Shown piece by piece: positions 53,920 to 61,266 of a stretch of DNA of 64,000 nucleotides. Each line of letters begins with the position of its first letter. Within the stretch, counting starts at the first letter, position 1. The translations under genes were made by a program, and so were the position numbers. Origin of the DNA: an uncultured Roseburia sp. Its GTDB lineage: Bacteria; Bacillota; Clostridia; Lachnospirales; Lachnospiraceae. The notes beneath the pieces were generated by a model. The model worked only from the letters and a program-made list of their open reading frames with translations. It searched no databases and was not told where the DNA came from. The DNA lies in assembly GCA_947652855.1 (NCBI GenBank), contig CANTEO010000001.1, positions 1 through 64,000 on the forward strand, written 5' to 3'.

Positions 53920-54807
53920 ATGCAGGGAAAGATTATGAAAGGGATTTCCGGGTTCTATTACGTTCACGTAATAGGATCCGGAATTTACGAGTGCAGGGCA
54001 AAGGGCATTTTTCGCAACCAAAAGATTAAGCCTTTGGTGGGGGACGACGTGGAGATTGACCTGTTGGATGAAAAAGGCAAGGAAGGGAACGTCAGGAAGA
54101 TTCTTCCAAGAAAAAACGCGCTTACAAGGCCTCCCGTCGCAAATATCGACCAGGCGCTTTTTATTTTCGCGGCCGCAAAGCCCGCGCCGGACTATCTGCT
54201 GTTGGACCGTTTTTTGGTGACGGCGCGCCATCAGGGGATTCCGGCATTGATCTGCTTCAACAAAACGGATCTGTCGGAGGACGCGCAACTGGAACGGCTC
54301 TCTTCTATTTATAAGGGCTGCGGCGTTCCGGTTCTGTTTGTCAGCGCGGCAAAGCAGGAGGGGATCGGCTGCCTGCTTTCGCATTTGGAAGGGAAGACGA
54401 GCGCAGTCATGGGGCCGTCCGGCGTTGGAAAGTCCTCCCTGATTAATTGCTTACAGCCAAACGCCGGTATGGAGACAGGCGGGCTTAGCAGGAAAATCGA
54501 GCGCGGCAAGAATACGACGAGGCACGTCCAGCTTGTGCAGATCCATGGAGATTCCTATATTATGGATACCCCGGGCTTTAGCTCCCTGAATCTGCCCGGA
54601 TTGACGCATAAGGATTTATGGAGATGCTATGAGGAGTTTTTGCCGTGTGAGCCATATTGCAGGTTTCAGGGATGCAGCCATATCGGCGAGCCGGGCTGCG
54701 GCGTCAAGCAGGCTCTGGAGGAAGGGGCCATCCCGGGATCGCGTTATGAGAATTACGTTTATTTATATGAAGAGTTAAAGCAAATTCAGAAAAATACATG
54801 GAGGTAA
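53920..54807 (+). CDS. rsgA: Ribosome small-subunit biogenesis GTPase RsgA
   Basis: 295 residues from the ATG at 53920. An OB-fold N-terminus is followed by a circularly permuted GTPase: FNKTD (G4) precedes GPSGVGKSSLIN (G1) and DTPGFSSL (G3). The C-terminal zinc knuckle is CEPYCRFQGCSHIGEPGC. It acts in late 30S assembly. The ribosome site is weak (CAGGGGACGG). prkC-rsgA-rpe-thiN is a conserved Firmicutes order. Confidence 0.95.
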   Translation: MQGKIMKGISGFYYVHVIGSGIYECRAKGIFRNQKIKPLVGDDVEIDLLDEKGKEGNVRKILPRKNALTRPPVANIDQALFIFAAAKPAPDYLLLDRFLVTARHQGIPALICFNKTDLSEDAQLERLSSIYKGCGVPVLFVSAAKQEGIGCLLSHLEGKTSAVMGPSGVGKSSLINCLQPNAGMETGGLSRKIERGKNTTRHVQLVQIHGDSYIMDTPGFSSLNLPGLTHKDLWRCYEEFLPCEPYCRFQGCSHIGEPGCGVKQALEEGAIPGSRYENYVYLYEELKQIQKNTWR

Positions 54808-54809
54808 GT

Positions 54810-55466
54810 ATGAATTGTCTGTCACCGTCGCTATTGTCAGCAGATTTTGCAAATTTGGGGAGCCAGGTTTCCCTTTTGGATGAAGCCGGCGCGCAATATG
54901 TGCATATTGACGTGATGGATGGGGCGTTTGCCCCGAATATCACGATAGGGCCTGCCGTCATAAAGTCCATTCGCCCATACAGCGGCCGCGTATTTGACGT
55001 GCATCTGATGGTGAAGGAGCCGGAACGGTACATTGATGATTTTGTGGAGGCCGGAGCGGATTTGGTTACGGTGCATGCGGAAGCGTGCATCCATTTGGAC
55101 CGGACGGTGCAGCATATCAAAGAGAGGGGCGCGCTTGCCGGCGTAGCGATTAACCCTGCGACTCCCGTTTGTATGCTGGAGCCTGTCCTCGGGGAAATTG
55201 ACATGGCGCTTTTGATGTCGGTGAACCCGGGGTTTGGCGGGCAGAGGTTCATTCCCTATGTGCTTGACAAGATTCGCGCCGTCAGGCAGATGATGGAAAG
55301 GCAGGGACGAAAGGCGGAGCTTGAGGTGGATGGAGGCGTGACCTTAGAGAACGTCTCCTTGGTCTTAGAGGCCGGGGCAAGCGTTATCGTAGCGGGAAGC
55401 GCAGTATTCTGCGGGGACGCAAAGGAAAATGTCAGGCGTTTTTTAGAGCGCATGGAAGAAGCCTAG
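54810..55466 (+). CDS. rpe: Ribulose-phosphate 3-epimerase
   Basis: 218 residues from the ATG at 54810 (GGAGG upstream). It is a TIM barrel with SPSLLSADFANL, HIDVMDGAFAPNI, HLMV, MSVNPGFGGQRF and the VDGGV phosphate site. It interconverts ribulose 5-phosphate and xylulose 5-phosphate in the pentose phosphate pathway. It starts 2 bases after rsgA. Confidence 0.96.
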   Translation: MNCLSPSLLSADFANLGSQVSLLDEAGAQYVHIDVMDGAFAPNITIGPAVIKSIRPYSGRVFDVHLMVKEPERYIDDFVEAGADLVTVHAEACIHLDRTVQHIKERGALAGVAINPATPVCMLEPVLGEIDMALLMSVNPGFGGQRFIPYVLDKIRAVRQMMERQGRKAELEVDGGVTLENVSLVLEAGASVIVAGSAVFCGDAKENVRRFLERMEEA

Positions 55467-55548
55467 CGCAAGATACGGCGCAACAGGCGCAATGCTGCGT
55501 GAGGGTCGGCAAAGGAACCGGCGGGATGGCAGCGGAACAGGGGAAAGC

Positions 55549-56199
55549 ATGAAACAGGCGGTAATTGTGTCAGGAGGCAGGGCAGACACGGAATTTTGCA
55601 AGGATTATATGAGGCGGCATCCGGCGGACGTCGCGATCGCGGTGGATTCGGGCCTCTGTTTTTTTAAGGAGGCGGGCATTTTGCCGGATATCGCAGTTGG
55701 GGATTTTGATTCTGTGGATCAGGAGACGCTTTCTTTTTTTGAGGCGCAGCCAGGCATTTTTTGGATTCGGCTTATCCCGGAGAAGGACGACACGGACACG
55801 GAGGCGGCTGTACGGCGCGCGATTGCGGACGGATGCGGGCGCATTCATCTTTTGGGCGGGACGGGAAGCCGCTTGGATCATGTGCTTGGCAATATACAGC
55901 TGCTTGGGATCGGCCTTAAGGAAGGCGCTGAGATTCTGCTGGTGGATCAAAAGAACCGGATCCGTATGCTGAATCGGGGGTTGACGCTCTTAAAGGAAGA
56001 GCAGTTTGGGAGCTTTGTCTCCTTGATCCCGTTCACGCCAAAGGTCACGGGCGTGACGTTGACGGGCATGAAATACCCGCTTACGGAGTATACGCTGGAA
56101 TGCTTCTGCTCCATTGGGGTCAGCAATGAGATCGTGGAGGAGGAGGCGCGGATTTCCTTTCGGGAAGGGATCCTGTTGGCGCTTGAGACGAGGGACTAG
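55549..56199 (+). CDS. thiN: Thiamine diphosphokinase
   Basis: 216 residues from the ATG at 55549 (CAGGGGAAAGC upstream). Motifs are VDSGLCFFKEAGILPDIAVGDFDSV, PEKDDTDTEAAV and LLGGTGSRLDHVLGNI. It converts thiamine to thiamine diphosphate with ATP. It closes the rsgA-rpe-thiN group and directly borders the decayed mobile element. Confidence 0.93.
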   Translation: MKQAVIVSGGRADTEFCKDYMRRHPADVAIAVDSGLCFFKEAGILPDIAVGDFDSVDQETLSFFEAQPGIFWIRLIPEKDDTDTEAAVRRAIADGCGRIHLLGGTGSRLDHVLGNIQLLGIGLKEGAEILLVDQKNRIRMLNRGLTLLKEEQFGSFVSLIPFTPKVTGVTLTGMKYPLTEYTLECFCSIGVSNEIVEEEARISFREGILLALETRD

Positions 56200-56406
56200 G
56201 TAAAAGGAGCCAGCATAGGAAAAGGCTTGGAAAGCGAATCCGTCACGCATCCCAATCCAAGCTCCATTCATCACCTTCCACAACGCATTATATCTCCCAT
56301 GCGCATTAATTATCATACAACCCCTAATCATCATCTGCGTCAATAAAACGCGAATATGGGCGAATGAACGCATCCTGTCATATGAATCGCCTTCTGTTAT
56401 GCTGCA

Positions 56407-56634
56407 TTATTCTGCCAACGCAAAAAAAGAAAGGCATGAGCCATTCAACCCATAGCCTTTCCCATGTCGCGTCCCAATATATGGCCGTGTCGTCAATTTG
56501 AACCGTGGCATTATGCGTCCTGCCAAAGTAGAGAAAGCATTTTTCAGGTCGTCTTTATTATGGCTCTGTTTTTTATCTTCTGTATATATACGGTTATTGA
56601 AAAAGTCTTTCCGTTCATATTTTAAAATCAGCAT
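56407..56634 (-). CDS. Hypothetical 75-residue protein of the element
   Basis: Starts at MLILKYERKDFFNNRIYTED behind GAGAGGGGATTG; basic and soluble-looking. No family is recognised. Its last 18 or so codons overlap a terminator hairpin with seven T (56422-56461). The true 3' end may therefore have been altered by decay, or the frame may be only partly real. Confidence 0.45.
   Translation of the reverse strand: MLILKYERKDFFNNRIYTEDKKQSHNKDDLKNAFSTLAGRIMPRFKLTTRPYIGTRHGKGYGLNGSCLSFFALAE
56422..56461 (-). terminator. Terminator of the minus-strand element genes
   Basis: On the minus strand, GAAAGGC (56461-56455) pairs with GCCTTTC (56435-56429), followed by seven T. Confidence 0.75.
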
Positions 56635-56651
56635 TCCGATCAATCCCCTCT

Positions 56652-56927
56652 CTATTCCCAATAATATCCGCTGCCATCCGCATAATACAGCTGCAGCCCA
56701 TCGTCCGACGCATCAAAGCTTACGACCTTCCTCATATCGACGTAGTTCTCCTTAAACTCCTCTGATTCCGTGTCTATGCATCCATCCGGCATAACTTCCT
56801 TTATCTCCGTTACTGTCTGCGCTTCCGTCATTGTCTCCGCTTGCGTTGTCCCTAACAGATATGAACCTAATGCGATAACTCCACTGGCTGCGACTGTTCC
56901 GATTGTTTTGGTTATTCTTTTTGTCAT
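56652..56927 (-). CDS. Small exported or membrane-anchored protein of the element
   Basis: 91 residues. A basic N-terminus and hydrophobic stretch (TIGTVAASGVIALGSYLLGTTQA) act as a signal or anchor. A strongly acidic mature part ends DDGLQLYYADGSGYYWE. AAAAGGATGGGA lies upstream. No family is recognised. It follows the J-domain gene in the same orientation. Confidence 0.65.
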   Translation of the reverse strand: MTKRITKTIGTVAASGVIALGSYLLGTTQAETMTEAQTVTEIKEVMPDGCIDTESEEFKENYVDMRKVVSFDASDDGLQLYYADGSGYYWE

Positions 56928-56989
56928 AATTATTTCCCATCCTTTTCATTTTAATGTTCTGTATTCTGATTGCTTGTGCGTCTGTCCGC

Positions 56990-57490
56990 CTATGCTTGCC
57001 TCAACAGCATCCGCTGTTCTGTCCGCACTTCTGTGCTGCCATAATAGCTGCGTATGTCATCCATGCTCAATGCCCTATGGCTCCTCTTGCGAAAGGCTTC
57101 GCTGTGCCAGTGCCAGGCTTTCTTCTTTGACGCATATTTGAATCCCATCTCCTTTAACTCTTTCCGATGCCTATATGAATCAAAGCGCCAGATCCAGTTG
57201 CCTATGACCTCAATGGTTGCGCCGTCAAATCCAATTATCTTATTTAGCATCTCGCGCAGCTTCGCATCTTCCGTGAAGTCATACTTCATGCTGTCATAGC
57301 TTGCCTTGTCGCTGTCTGTTGAGTTGCCGTCGTGACTGTCCTTCAACTGCTTGAATAAGCCGTCGTACTCCGTGTTGACTTCCTGCATCTGCGCTACATT
57401 GCCACCGTTATCAGGGTGGTGAATCTTCAGCAATTCTTTGTATTGCTTCCTTAACTCTTCCAGTGTGCTTACATTATTAAAATATGTCAT
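56990..57490 (-). CDS. J-domain (DnaJ-like) protein of the element
   Basis: About 166 residues from the ATG at 57490, 8 bases after TAGGAGG. Another ATG lies 6 bases upstream but is too close to the ribosome site. The N-terminal J domain shows LEELRKQYKELLKIHHPDNGGN with the HPD triad that stimulates DnaK. A C-terminal domain of unknown role follows (EVIGNWIWRFDSYRHRKELKEMGFKYASKKKAWHWH). Stand-alone J proteins like this are frequent on integrative elements and phages of Clostridia. It may recruit host DnaK for element replication or transfer, which is inferred. Confidence 0.8.
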   Translation of the reverse strand: MTYFNNVSTLEELRKQYKELLKIHHPDNGGNVAQMQEVNTEYDGLFKQLKDSHDGNSTDSDKASYDSMKYDFTEDAKLREMLNKIIGFDGATIEVIGNWIWRFDSYRHRKELKEMGFKYASKKKAWHWHSEAFRKRSHRALSMDDIRSYYGSTEVRTEQRMLLRQA

Positions 57491-57502
57491 AGCCATAGCC
57501 TC

Positions 57503-57619
57503 CTATCTCTTGCTTATTGCGACCGTCGCGCTGCCATCGTCCGCCTTAATTACCTTTATGTCCGCGTAGATTGCCCTCAATATCCGGTACTCACTGTATG
57601 CCACGTCTTTCTTAATCAC
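57503..57619 (-). CDS. 38-residue small protein of the element
   Basis: A GTG start at 57619 behind TTTAGGAGGATGAGGCA. It encodes MIKKDVAYSEYRILRAIYAD and ends ATVAISKR. The stop codon is part of the AGGAGG that serves the J-domain gene, so the two are coupled. Function unknown. Confidence 0.6.
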   Translation of the reverse strand: MIKKDVAYSEYRILRAIYADIKVIKADDGSATVAISKR

Positions 57620-57636
57620 TGCCTCATCCTCCTAAA

Positions 57637-57679
57637 TAAAAAAGTGCGAAGCTCATTGACGACTCAATAGGCTTCACAC
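57637..57679 (-). terminator. Terminator of small-gene unit C
   Basis: On the minus strand, GTGTGAAGC (57679-57671) pairs with GCTTCGCAC (57652-57644), followed by a run of six T. It lies only a few bases before the ribosome site of the 38-residue gene, so it may also act as an attenuator. Confidence 0.8.
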
Positions 57680-57714
57680 TCTGATTAGGTGATATGGTTA
57701 TGTAATTGTTGTGG

Positions 57715-58011
57715 TTATGAAATCTTCTGTACCTTTTCGCTGTGTTCCCTGATTACGCTTTTCATCACGTCGATGTCGGCTTACATGGCTTCAATTCTGG
57801 CCGTTGCTTTATCATATTTCTTGGCGGCTGGCATATAGTTTTCTGCAAGTAATTTAACATCTGACCGAATTTCATTTTCAATAATGATATCTATTCTTCG
57901 TTGCTCATTTTTAATTGTCTCAATATCATTTTCGATTGGCTGTAGCTTTGCATCAAGTTTTGTATCCAATAATTGACTGATTGCTTATAAGTCTTCATTC
58001 GTTACTGACAT
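57715..58011 (-). pseudogene. 98-residue coiled-coil gene interrupted by two in-frame TAA codons
   Basis: The frame runs from the ATG at 58011 (AAAGGAACTTGATAAG upstream) to the TAA at 57715 over 99 codons. It reads MSVTNEDL-stop-AISQLLDTKLDAKLQ..., then ...ARIEAM-stop-ADIDVMKSVIREHSEKVQKIS. The stops are TAA at 57987-57985 and 57783-57781. Both positions would suit Gln (CAA to TAA). The protein would be a charged helical coiled coil of the type common on Lachnospiraceae elements. Promoter, ribosome site and terminator are intact. Decay by two point mutations is the simple reading. Confidence 0.8.
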
Positions 58012-58055
58012 CTTATCAAGTTCCTTTCTGTGTCCGTTTCCATCCATTAAATAGA

Positions 58056-58084
58056 AGTATATCACATCCAGAGTGCAAAGTCTA
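58056..58084 (-). promoter_or_regulatory. Promoter of small-gene unit C
   Basis: On the minus strand, TAGACT (58084-58079), a 17-base spacer and TATACT (58061-58056) with an extended -10 TG. Its -35 region lies inside the inverted repeat. Confidence 0.65.
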
Positions 58085-58195
58085 TTGAATTGTCAATGTG
58101 CTTTTGGTCGTAGCATACGCAAGGCCCAGCTCCCTATTTGAGCATCCGAACATTGACAAAAATACCACAAAACGAACGAAAGGCAGGAGAACAAT

Positions 58196-58597
58196 ATGAA
58201 GGTTAAGTTAGAGAAAGAAGACAAGAAATATATCACGCTAGCCCAGGCTCCGATTGTACGTGATATTATCTCAGACATGAAAGAGGATGAAAACACGGCG
58301 GCTGATTGGGCAAAATACGCAATCGCAGCTCTTTACAATCATAGGGAATATAGTGTTGAAGTCCTGAAAGCATCTGCAAAAATCGCAAAAAACAATAGGG
58401 TTTGGAACGCTTTAAATGAACATAGCGGAGACTTTGATGTATGGATCGACGCAACCGCCTATGTCAGTTGTGCCGATGGTTATGAATTCATTATAATAGG
58501 CGCTTATTTGTCCGATATATGGCAGATTACATATGAAAATGCGTTGGAGATTGCATCTCATATGCGCATAAGAAAATGCACATTGATAACCGAATAA
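58196..58597 (+). CDS. Hypothetical 133-residue protein of the element
   Basis: An ATG behind GGCAGGAGAACAAT. It is a soluble alpha/beta-looking protein: MKVKLEKEDKKYITLAQAPI..., then DFDVWIDATAYVSCADGYEFIIIGAYLSDIWQIT. No family is recognised. It lies divergent from the broken coiled-coil gene and directly before small-gene unit B. Its last codons abut the outer inverted repeat of that unit. Confidence 0.65.
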   Translation: MKVKLEKEDKKYITLAQAPIVRDIISDMKEDENTAADWAKYAIAALYNHREYSVEVLKASAKIAKNNRVWNALNEHSGDFDVWIDATAYVSCADGYEFIIIGAYLSDIWQITYENALEIASHMRIRKCTLITE

Positions 58598-58601
58598 AGA
58601 C

Positions 58602-58630
58602 TTTACACTTAAATCGCTTATTGGTATAAT
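58602..58630 (+). promoter_or_regulatory. Promoter of small-gene unit B
   Basis: TTTACA (58602-58607), a 17-base spacer and a perfect TATAAT (58625-58630). Confidence 0.75.
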
Positions 58631-58675
58631 AAAAATACCATATAAATGGCACAGGTAGAAGGTAGGTGATTGTAA

Positions 58676-58822
58676 ATGGGCATGACAGATAGTCAATTTA
58701 AAGGTTTTGTCAGATTTGTCTTAGATGATATTAAAGAAGTGCTTGAAAATATGTCGGACGGTAAAGAGAAAGAGAAATTACAGAAAGTAGCCGACAATCT
58801 ACAACAGACGCTTGAAGATTAA
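58676..58822 (+). CDS. 48-residue helical small protein
   Basis: An ATG at 58676 (or 58682) behind GAAGGTAGGTGAT. It reads MGMTDSQFKGFVRFVLDDIK and ends VADNLQQTLED. It is an acidic, amphipathic helix-rich protein without a membrane segment. It has its own strong promoter and terminator. Function unknown. It looks like a member of the same free-standing small-gene class as the 54-residue gene at 22.0 kb. Confidence 0.7.
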   Translation: MGMTDSQFKGFVRFVLDDIKEVLENMSDGKEKEKLQKVADNLQQTLED

Positions 58823-58854
58823 AAACTGAATAGCAACCAGTAAATCAAACCAAA

Positions 58855-58898
58855 GGTGCAAAGTCTTTATTGAATGATTAAGGCTTTGCGCCTTTTTA
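58855..58898 (+). terminator. Terminator of small-gene unit B
   Basis: GGTGCAAA...GTC (58855-58866) pairs with GGCTTTGCGCC (58883-58893) with G-T pairs and one bulged A, then five T. Confidence 0.85.
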
Positions 58899-58991
58899 AT
58901 TTGCACATTGAACGCTGAACAGGAAGCGCGAAACGACTTTTAGAAGGAGAGAAGCCCTGCGCTTGTAATCGCAAGGCTCTGGATGGGGCAT

Positions 58992-59075
58992 TTACTGATT
59001 GGATGGATCGTCTGACGCGTTTGGTATGTATTCCATGATGTCGCCAGGCTGGCAGTTTAAAGTTTCATTATGAAA
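58992..59075 (-). pseudogene. C-terminal remnant of an XRE-family regulator
   Basis: On the minus strand the frame reads ...ETLNCQPGDIMEYIPNASDD and then stops at 58992. LNCQPGDIMEYI is the typical end of small Cro/CI-type HTH regulators. The helix-turn-helix part is missing. The following 59076-59281 has no supported gene, only a GGGCGG/CCGCCC hairpin at 59226-59245. Confidence 0.6.
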
Positions 59076-59281
59076 GCCACCACGGGAAGTAGGCAATTAT
59101 GCCACCCTTAATATGCAAGAGTGAATGGGTATTGACGCTTCTAAAAGGCGGCATTCTTTTGGGGCAGATATTGAAGACAAAACTAATAAATTTGAAGTCA
59201 ATGATATGAATACATAAGACTCAATGGGCGGCATAACAACCGCCCTATCTTAATGCAATTATTTATTATGGAGGGAACGCA

Positions 59282-59413
59282 ATGCTGAACAGAAACGTAG
59301 AGAAGGAAGCCGTCAACGTGCTTTTACAGGAGAACAGACGATTAAAGCGTGAGAACCAGAGGCTTAGGGAGTCTTTGGATGAGATTAAGACGTATAAAGA
59401 TGTTCAGAAATAA
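59282..59413 (+). CDS. 43-residue coiled-coil small protein
   Basis: An ATG behind TATGGAGGGAACGCA. It reads MLNRNVEKEAVNVLLQENRR, and the rest continues the heptad pattern with Leu and charged residues (a leucine-zipper-like helix). It lies between the XRE remnant and the integrase remnant. A role as a small DNA-binding or oligomerisation factor is only a guess. Confidence 0.6.
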   Translation: MLNRNVEKEAVNVLLQENRRLKRENQRLRESLDEIKTYKDVQK

Positions 59414-59511
59414 AATTCAATTTGATTATTCCAAAAAATCAGGAGATATGCTATAATATTAGCTTGTATCAAACTCTTTTTGTTGGAATGTAACAGAAAG
59501 GAGTTGATTTT

Positions 59512-59722
59512 ATGGGTAAAAACTTGAAGGGCAAAGAACTTGGAGTTGGTATCTGTCAAAGAAAAGATGGTTTATACACAGCGCGATTTGTAAGCAAGAG
59601 AACCGGTAAGTCAGTTCAAAAATATTTTCCGAAGCTGCAAGAATGCCGTAAGTGGTATGCGTCCTAAGGCTTTACAGGTGATTTTAGGTCATGCCAATGT
59701 AGGCATCACAATGAATTTGTAG
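59512..59722 (+). pseudogene. Tyrosine integrase reduced by internal deletion
   Basis: 59512-59667 encodes the N-terminal arm-binding domain of a Tn916/phage-type integrase (MGKNLKGKELGVGICQRKDG, then YTARFVSKRTGKSVQKYF). In another frame, 59654-59722 encodes a piece of the catalytic domain, GMRPKALQVILGHANVGITM followed by NL and a stop. The middle 250 or so residues, including most catalytic residues, are missing, and the junction is near 59652-59660. AAAGGAG and a TATAAT (59452-59457) remain upstream. Confidence 0.85.
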
Positions 59723-59795
59723 ATTGTATATCAAAAATATAGAGAAAGGCAGAAACCCTTGAAGATCAAGGATTTTTGGACAGGTATATAGAAAA

Positions 59796-60896
59796 ATGAA
59801 ATTAGGGATTGTGGGCCTTCCGAATGTCGGGAAAAGCACGTTGTTCAATTCATTGACAAAGGCAGGGGCGGAATCGGCAAATTATCCGTTCTGCACGATT
59901 GACCCGAATGTGGGGATCGTTCCGGTGCCGGATATGCGGATAGAGAAACTGGGGGAGCTGTATCATTCCAAGAAGGTGACGCCCGCGGTCATTGAGTTTG
60001 TGGACATTGCAGGGCTTGTAAAGGGAGCCAGCAAAGGAGAGGGGCTTGGGAACCAGTTCCTTGCCAACATCCGTGAGGTGGACGCCATTGTCCATGTGGT
60101 GCGCTGCTTTGAGGACGGCAACGTCGTTCATGTGGATGGGAGCGTCGATCCGGCGCGGGATATTGAGACAATCAATCTGGAGCTGATCTTTTCGGACATT
60201 GAGATGCTGGAGCGGCGGATCGCAAAGTCTTCAAAGGGCGCCAGGATGGACAAAGGGATTGCGAAGGAAGTGGCCCTGCTGGAGCGCGTCAAGGAGCATC
60301 TGGAGGAAGGGCGCCTGGCGAAGACATTTGAGCCGTCCGGAGACGAGGAGGAAGAGGCGTGGCTTGCCTCCTGTCATCTGCTGACGTCGAAGCCGGTGAT
60401 CTATGCCGCGAATGTGGCGGAAGAGAGCCTTGCGGACGACGGGGCCGCGAATCCGTTTGTGCAGGCGGTCAGGGAGCAGGCCAAAAAAGAAGAAAGCGAA
60501 GTGTTTGTGGTCTGCGCCCAGATTGAGCAGGAGATCGCGGAGCTTGACGAAGACGAAAAGGCCATGTTTTTAGAGGAGCTTGGCCTTAAGGAGACTGGCC
60601 TAAAGAAGCTGATACAGGCAAGCTACAGCCTGCTTGGCCTGATTAGCTTTCTGACCGCAGGGGAGGATGAGACGAGGGCGTGGACCATTGTGAAAGGGAC
60701 GAAGGCGCCACAGGCGGCGGGAAAAATCCATTCGGATTTTGAGCGTGGGTTCATCCGGGCCGAGGTCGTCAATTATCAGGACCTTTTAGACTGCAAGAGC
60801 CTTTCCGCGGCGAAAGAGAAGGGGATTGTGGGCCTGGAGGGGAAAGAGTACGTCGTTAAGGACGGCGACGTGATTTTGTTCCGTTTTAATGTGTAG
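59796..60896 (+). CDS. ychF: Redox-regulated ATPase YchF (Obg family)
   Basis: 366 residues, the family length. It opens [20 protein letters not shown] (G1), with [20 protein letters not shown] (G3) and a C-terminal TGS-like domain ([40 protein letters not shown]). YchF prefers ATP and binds ribosomes. Its ribosome site is poor (GGACAGG, 12 bases away), perhaps because the neighbouring element disturbed the upstream region. Confidence 0.96.
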   Translation: MKLGIVGLPNVGKSTLFNSLTKAGAESANYPFCTIDPNVGIVPVPDMRIEKLGELYHSKKVTPAVIEFVDIAGLVKGASKGEGLGNQFLANIREVDAIVHVVRCFEDGNVVHVDGSVDPARDIETINLELIFSDIEMLERRIAKSSKGARMDKGIAKEVALLERVKEHLEEGRLAKTFEPSGDEEEEAWLASCHLLTSKPVIYAANVAEESLADDGAANPFVQAVREQAKKEESEVFVVCAQIEQEIAELDEDEKAMFLEELGLKETGLKKLIQASYSLLGLISFLTAGEDETRAWTIVKGTKAPQAAGKIHSDFERGFIRAEVVNYQDLLDCKSLSAAKEKGIVGLEGKEYVVKDGDVILFRFNV

Positions 60897-60964
60897 GGGC
60901 CGGTGGAATGAGACAAATTGATTGGGAATAGACTAAAGCAAGGGAAAAAAGAAGGTCGTTTCCA

Positions 60965-61219
60965 ATGCGTTTGTGTGAATTGCAGGAAAAAGAAGTCATC
61001 AATGTTTGCGACTGTAAATGCTTAGGCAGTGTCATAGATATTGAGTTTGATGAGAAGACGGGCTGCATTCAGGCGATCATTGTGCCAGGTCCATGTAAGT
61101 TTTTTGGAATGTTTGGACATGAATTTGAATTCTGCATCCCCTGGAGGTGCATCGTGTGTATTGGCCCGGATGTTATTTTGGTGGAAATCAAAGAGGAAGA
61201 CGTTAAGAAAAAAGTGTGA
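60965..61219 (+). CDS. YlmC/YmxH-family sporulation protein
   Basis: 84 residues with the PRC-barrel-like pattern of the YlmC/YmxH family: MRLCELQEKEVINVCDCKCL, then GSVIDIEFDEKTGCIQAIIVPGP. Six cysteines are more than usual for this fold. Members are found in spore-forming Firmicutes. AGAAGG lies before the ATG. The upstream DNA contains a 19-base stretch nearly identical to one in the recA promoter. Confidence 0.85.
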   Translation: MRLCELQEKEVINVCDCKCLGSVIDIEFDEKTGCIQAIIVPGPCKFFGMFGHEFEFCIPWRCIVCIGPDVILVEIKEEDVKKKV

Positions 61220-61266
61220 CGGCAAAGCCAGAGGAGAGCGGCGGCAAGAGGATAGGAGGGTGTTCC

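Larger units (their letters stand above)
57654..58098 (-). repeat. Small-gene unit C bounded by inverted repeats
   Basis: The right end 58073-58098 (plus strand, starting GTGCAAAGTCTATTGA) and the left end 57654-57679 (minus strand, starting GTGTGAAGCCTATTGA) match at 21 of 26 positions in inverted orientation. Between them lies one minus-strand gene with its promoter and terminator. Confidence 0.65.
58593..58872 (+). repeat. Small-gene unit B bounded by inverted repeats
   Basis: The outer copy 58593-58608, read on the minus strand, is GTGTAAAGTCTTTATT. The inner copy 58856-58872 is GTGCAAAAGTCTTTATT. They differ by one base and one inserted A. They enclose one 48-codon gene; the outer copy overlaps the promoter and the inner copy is the terminator arm. 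Confidence 0.65.
56407..59760. mobile_element. Decayed integrative element between thiN and ychF
   Basis: An AT-richer block of short genes on both strands interrupts an otherwise packed housekeeping region. It holds a J-domain protein, several small unknown genes, a gene broken by two stops, an XRE-regulator tail and an integrase reduced by deletion, next to ychF. The stretch 56200-56406 has no supported gene. I could not define att repeats, so the borders are approximate. Confidence 0.65.

Noticed and set aside
55467..55548. TPP riboswitch before thiN
   Set aside because: The 80-base gap lacks the CTGAGA and ACC(T)GATCTGG cores of the thiamine box.
55990..56373. 127-codon minus-strand frame over the end of thiN
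   Set aside because: Two thirds of it is antisense to thiN. The N-terminal third has no ribosome site or recognised domain.
59085..59220. Short plus-strand frame ending KFEVNDMNT
   Set aside because: Only about 29 codons with no clear ribosome site or family; possibly a remnant of the element.
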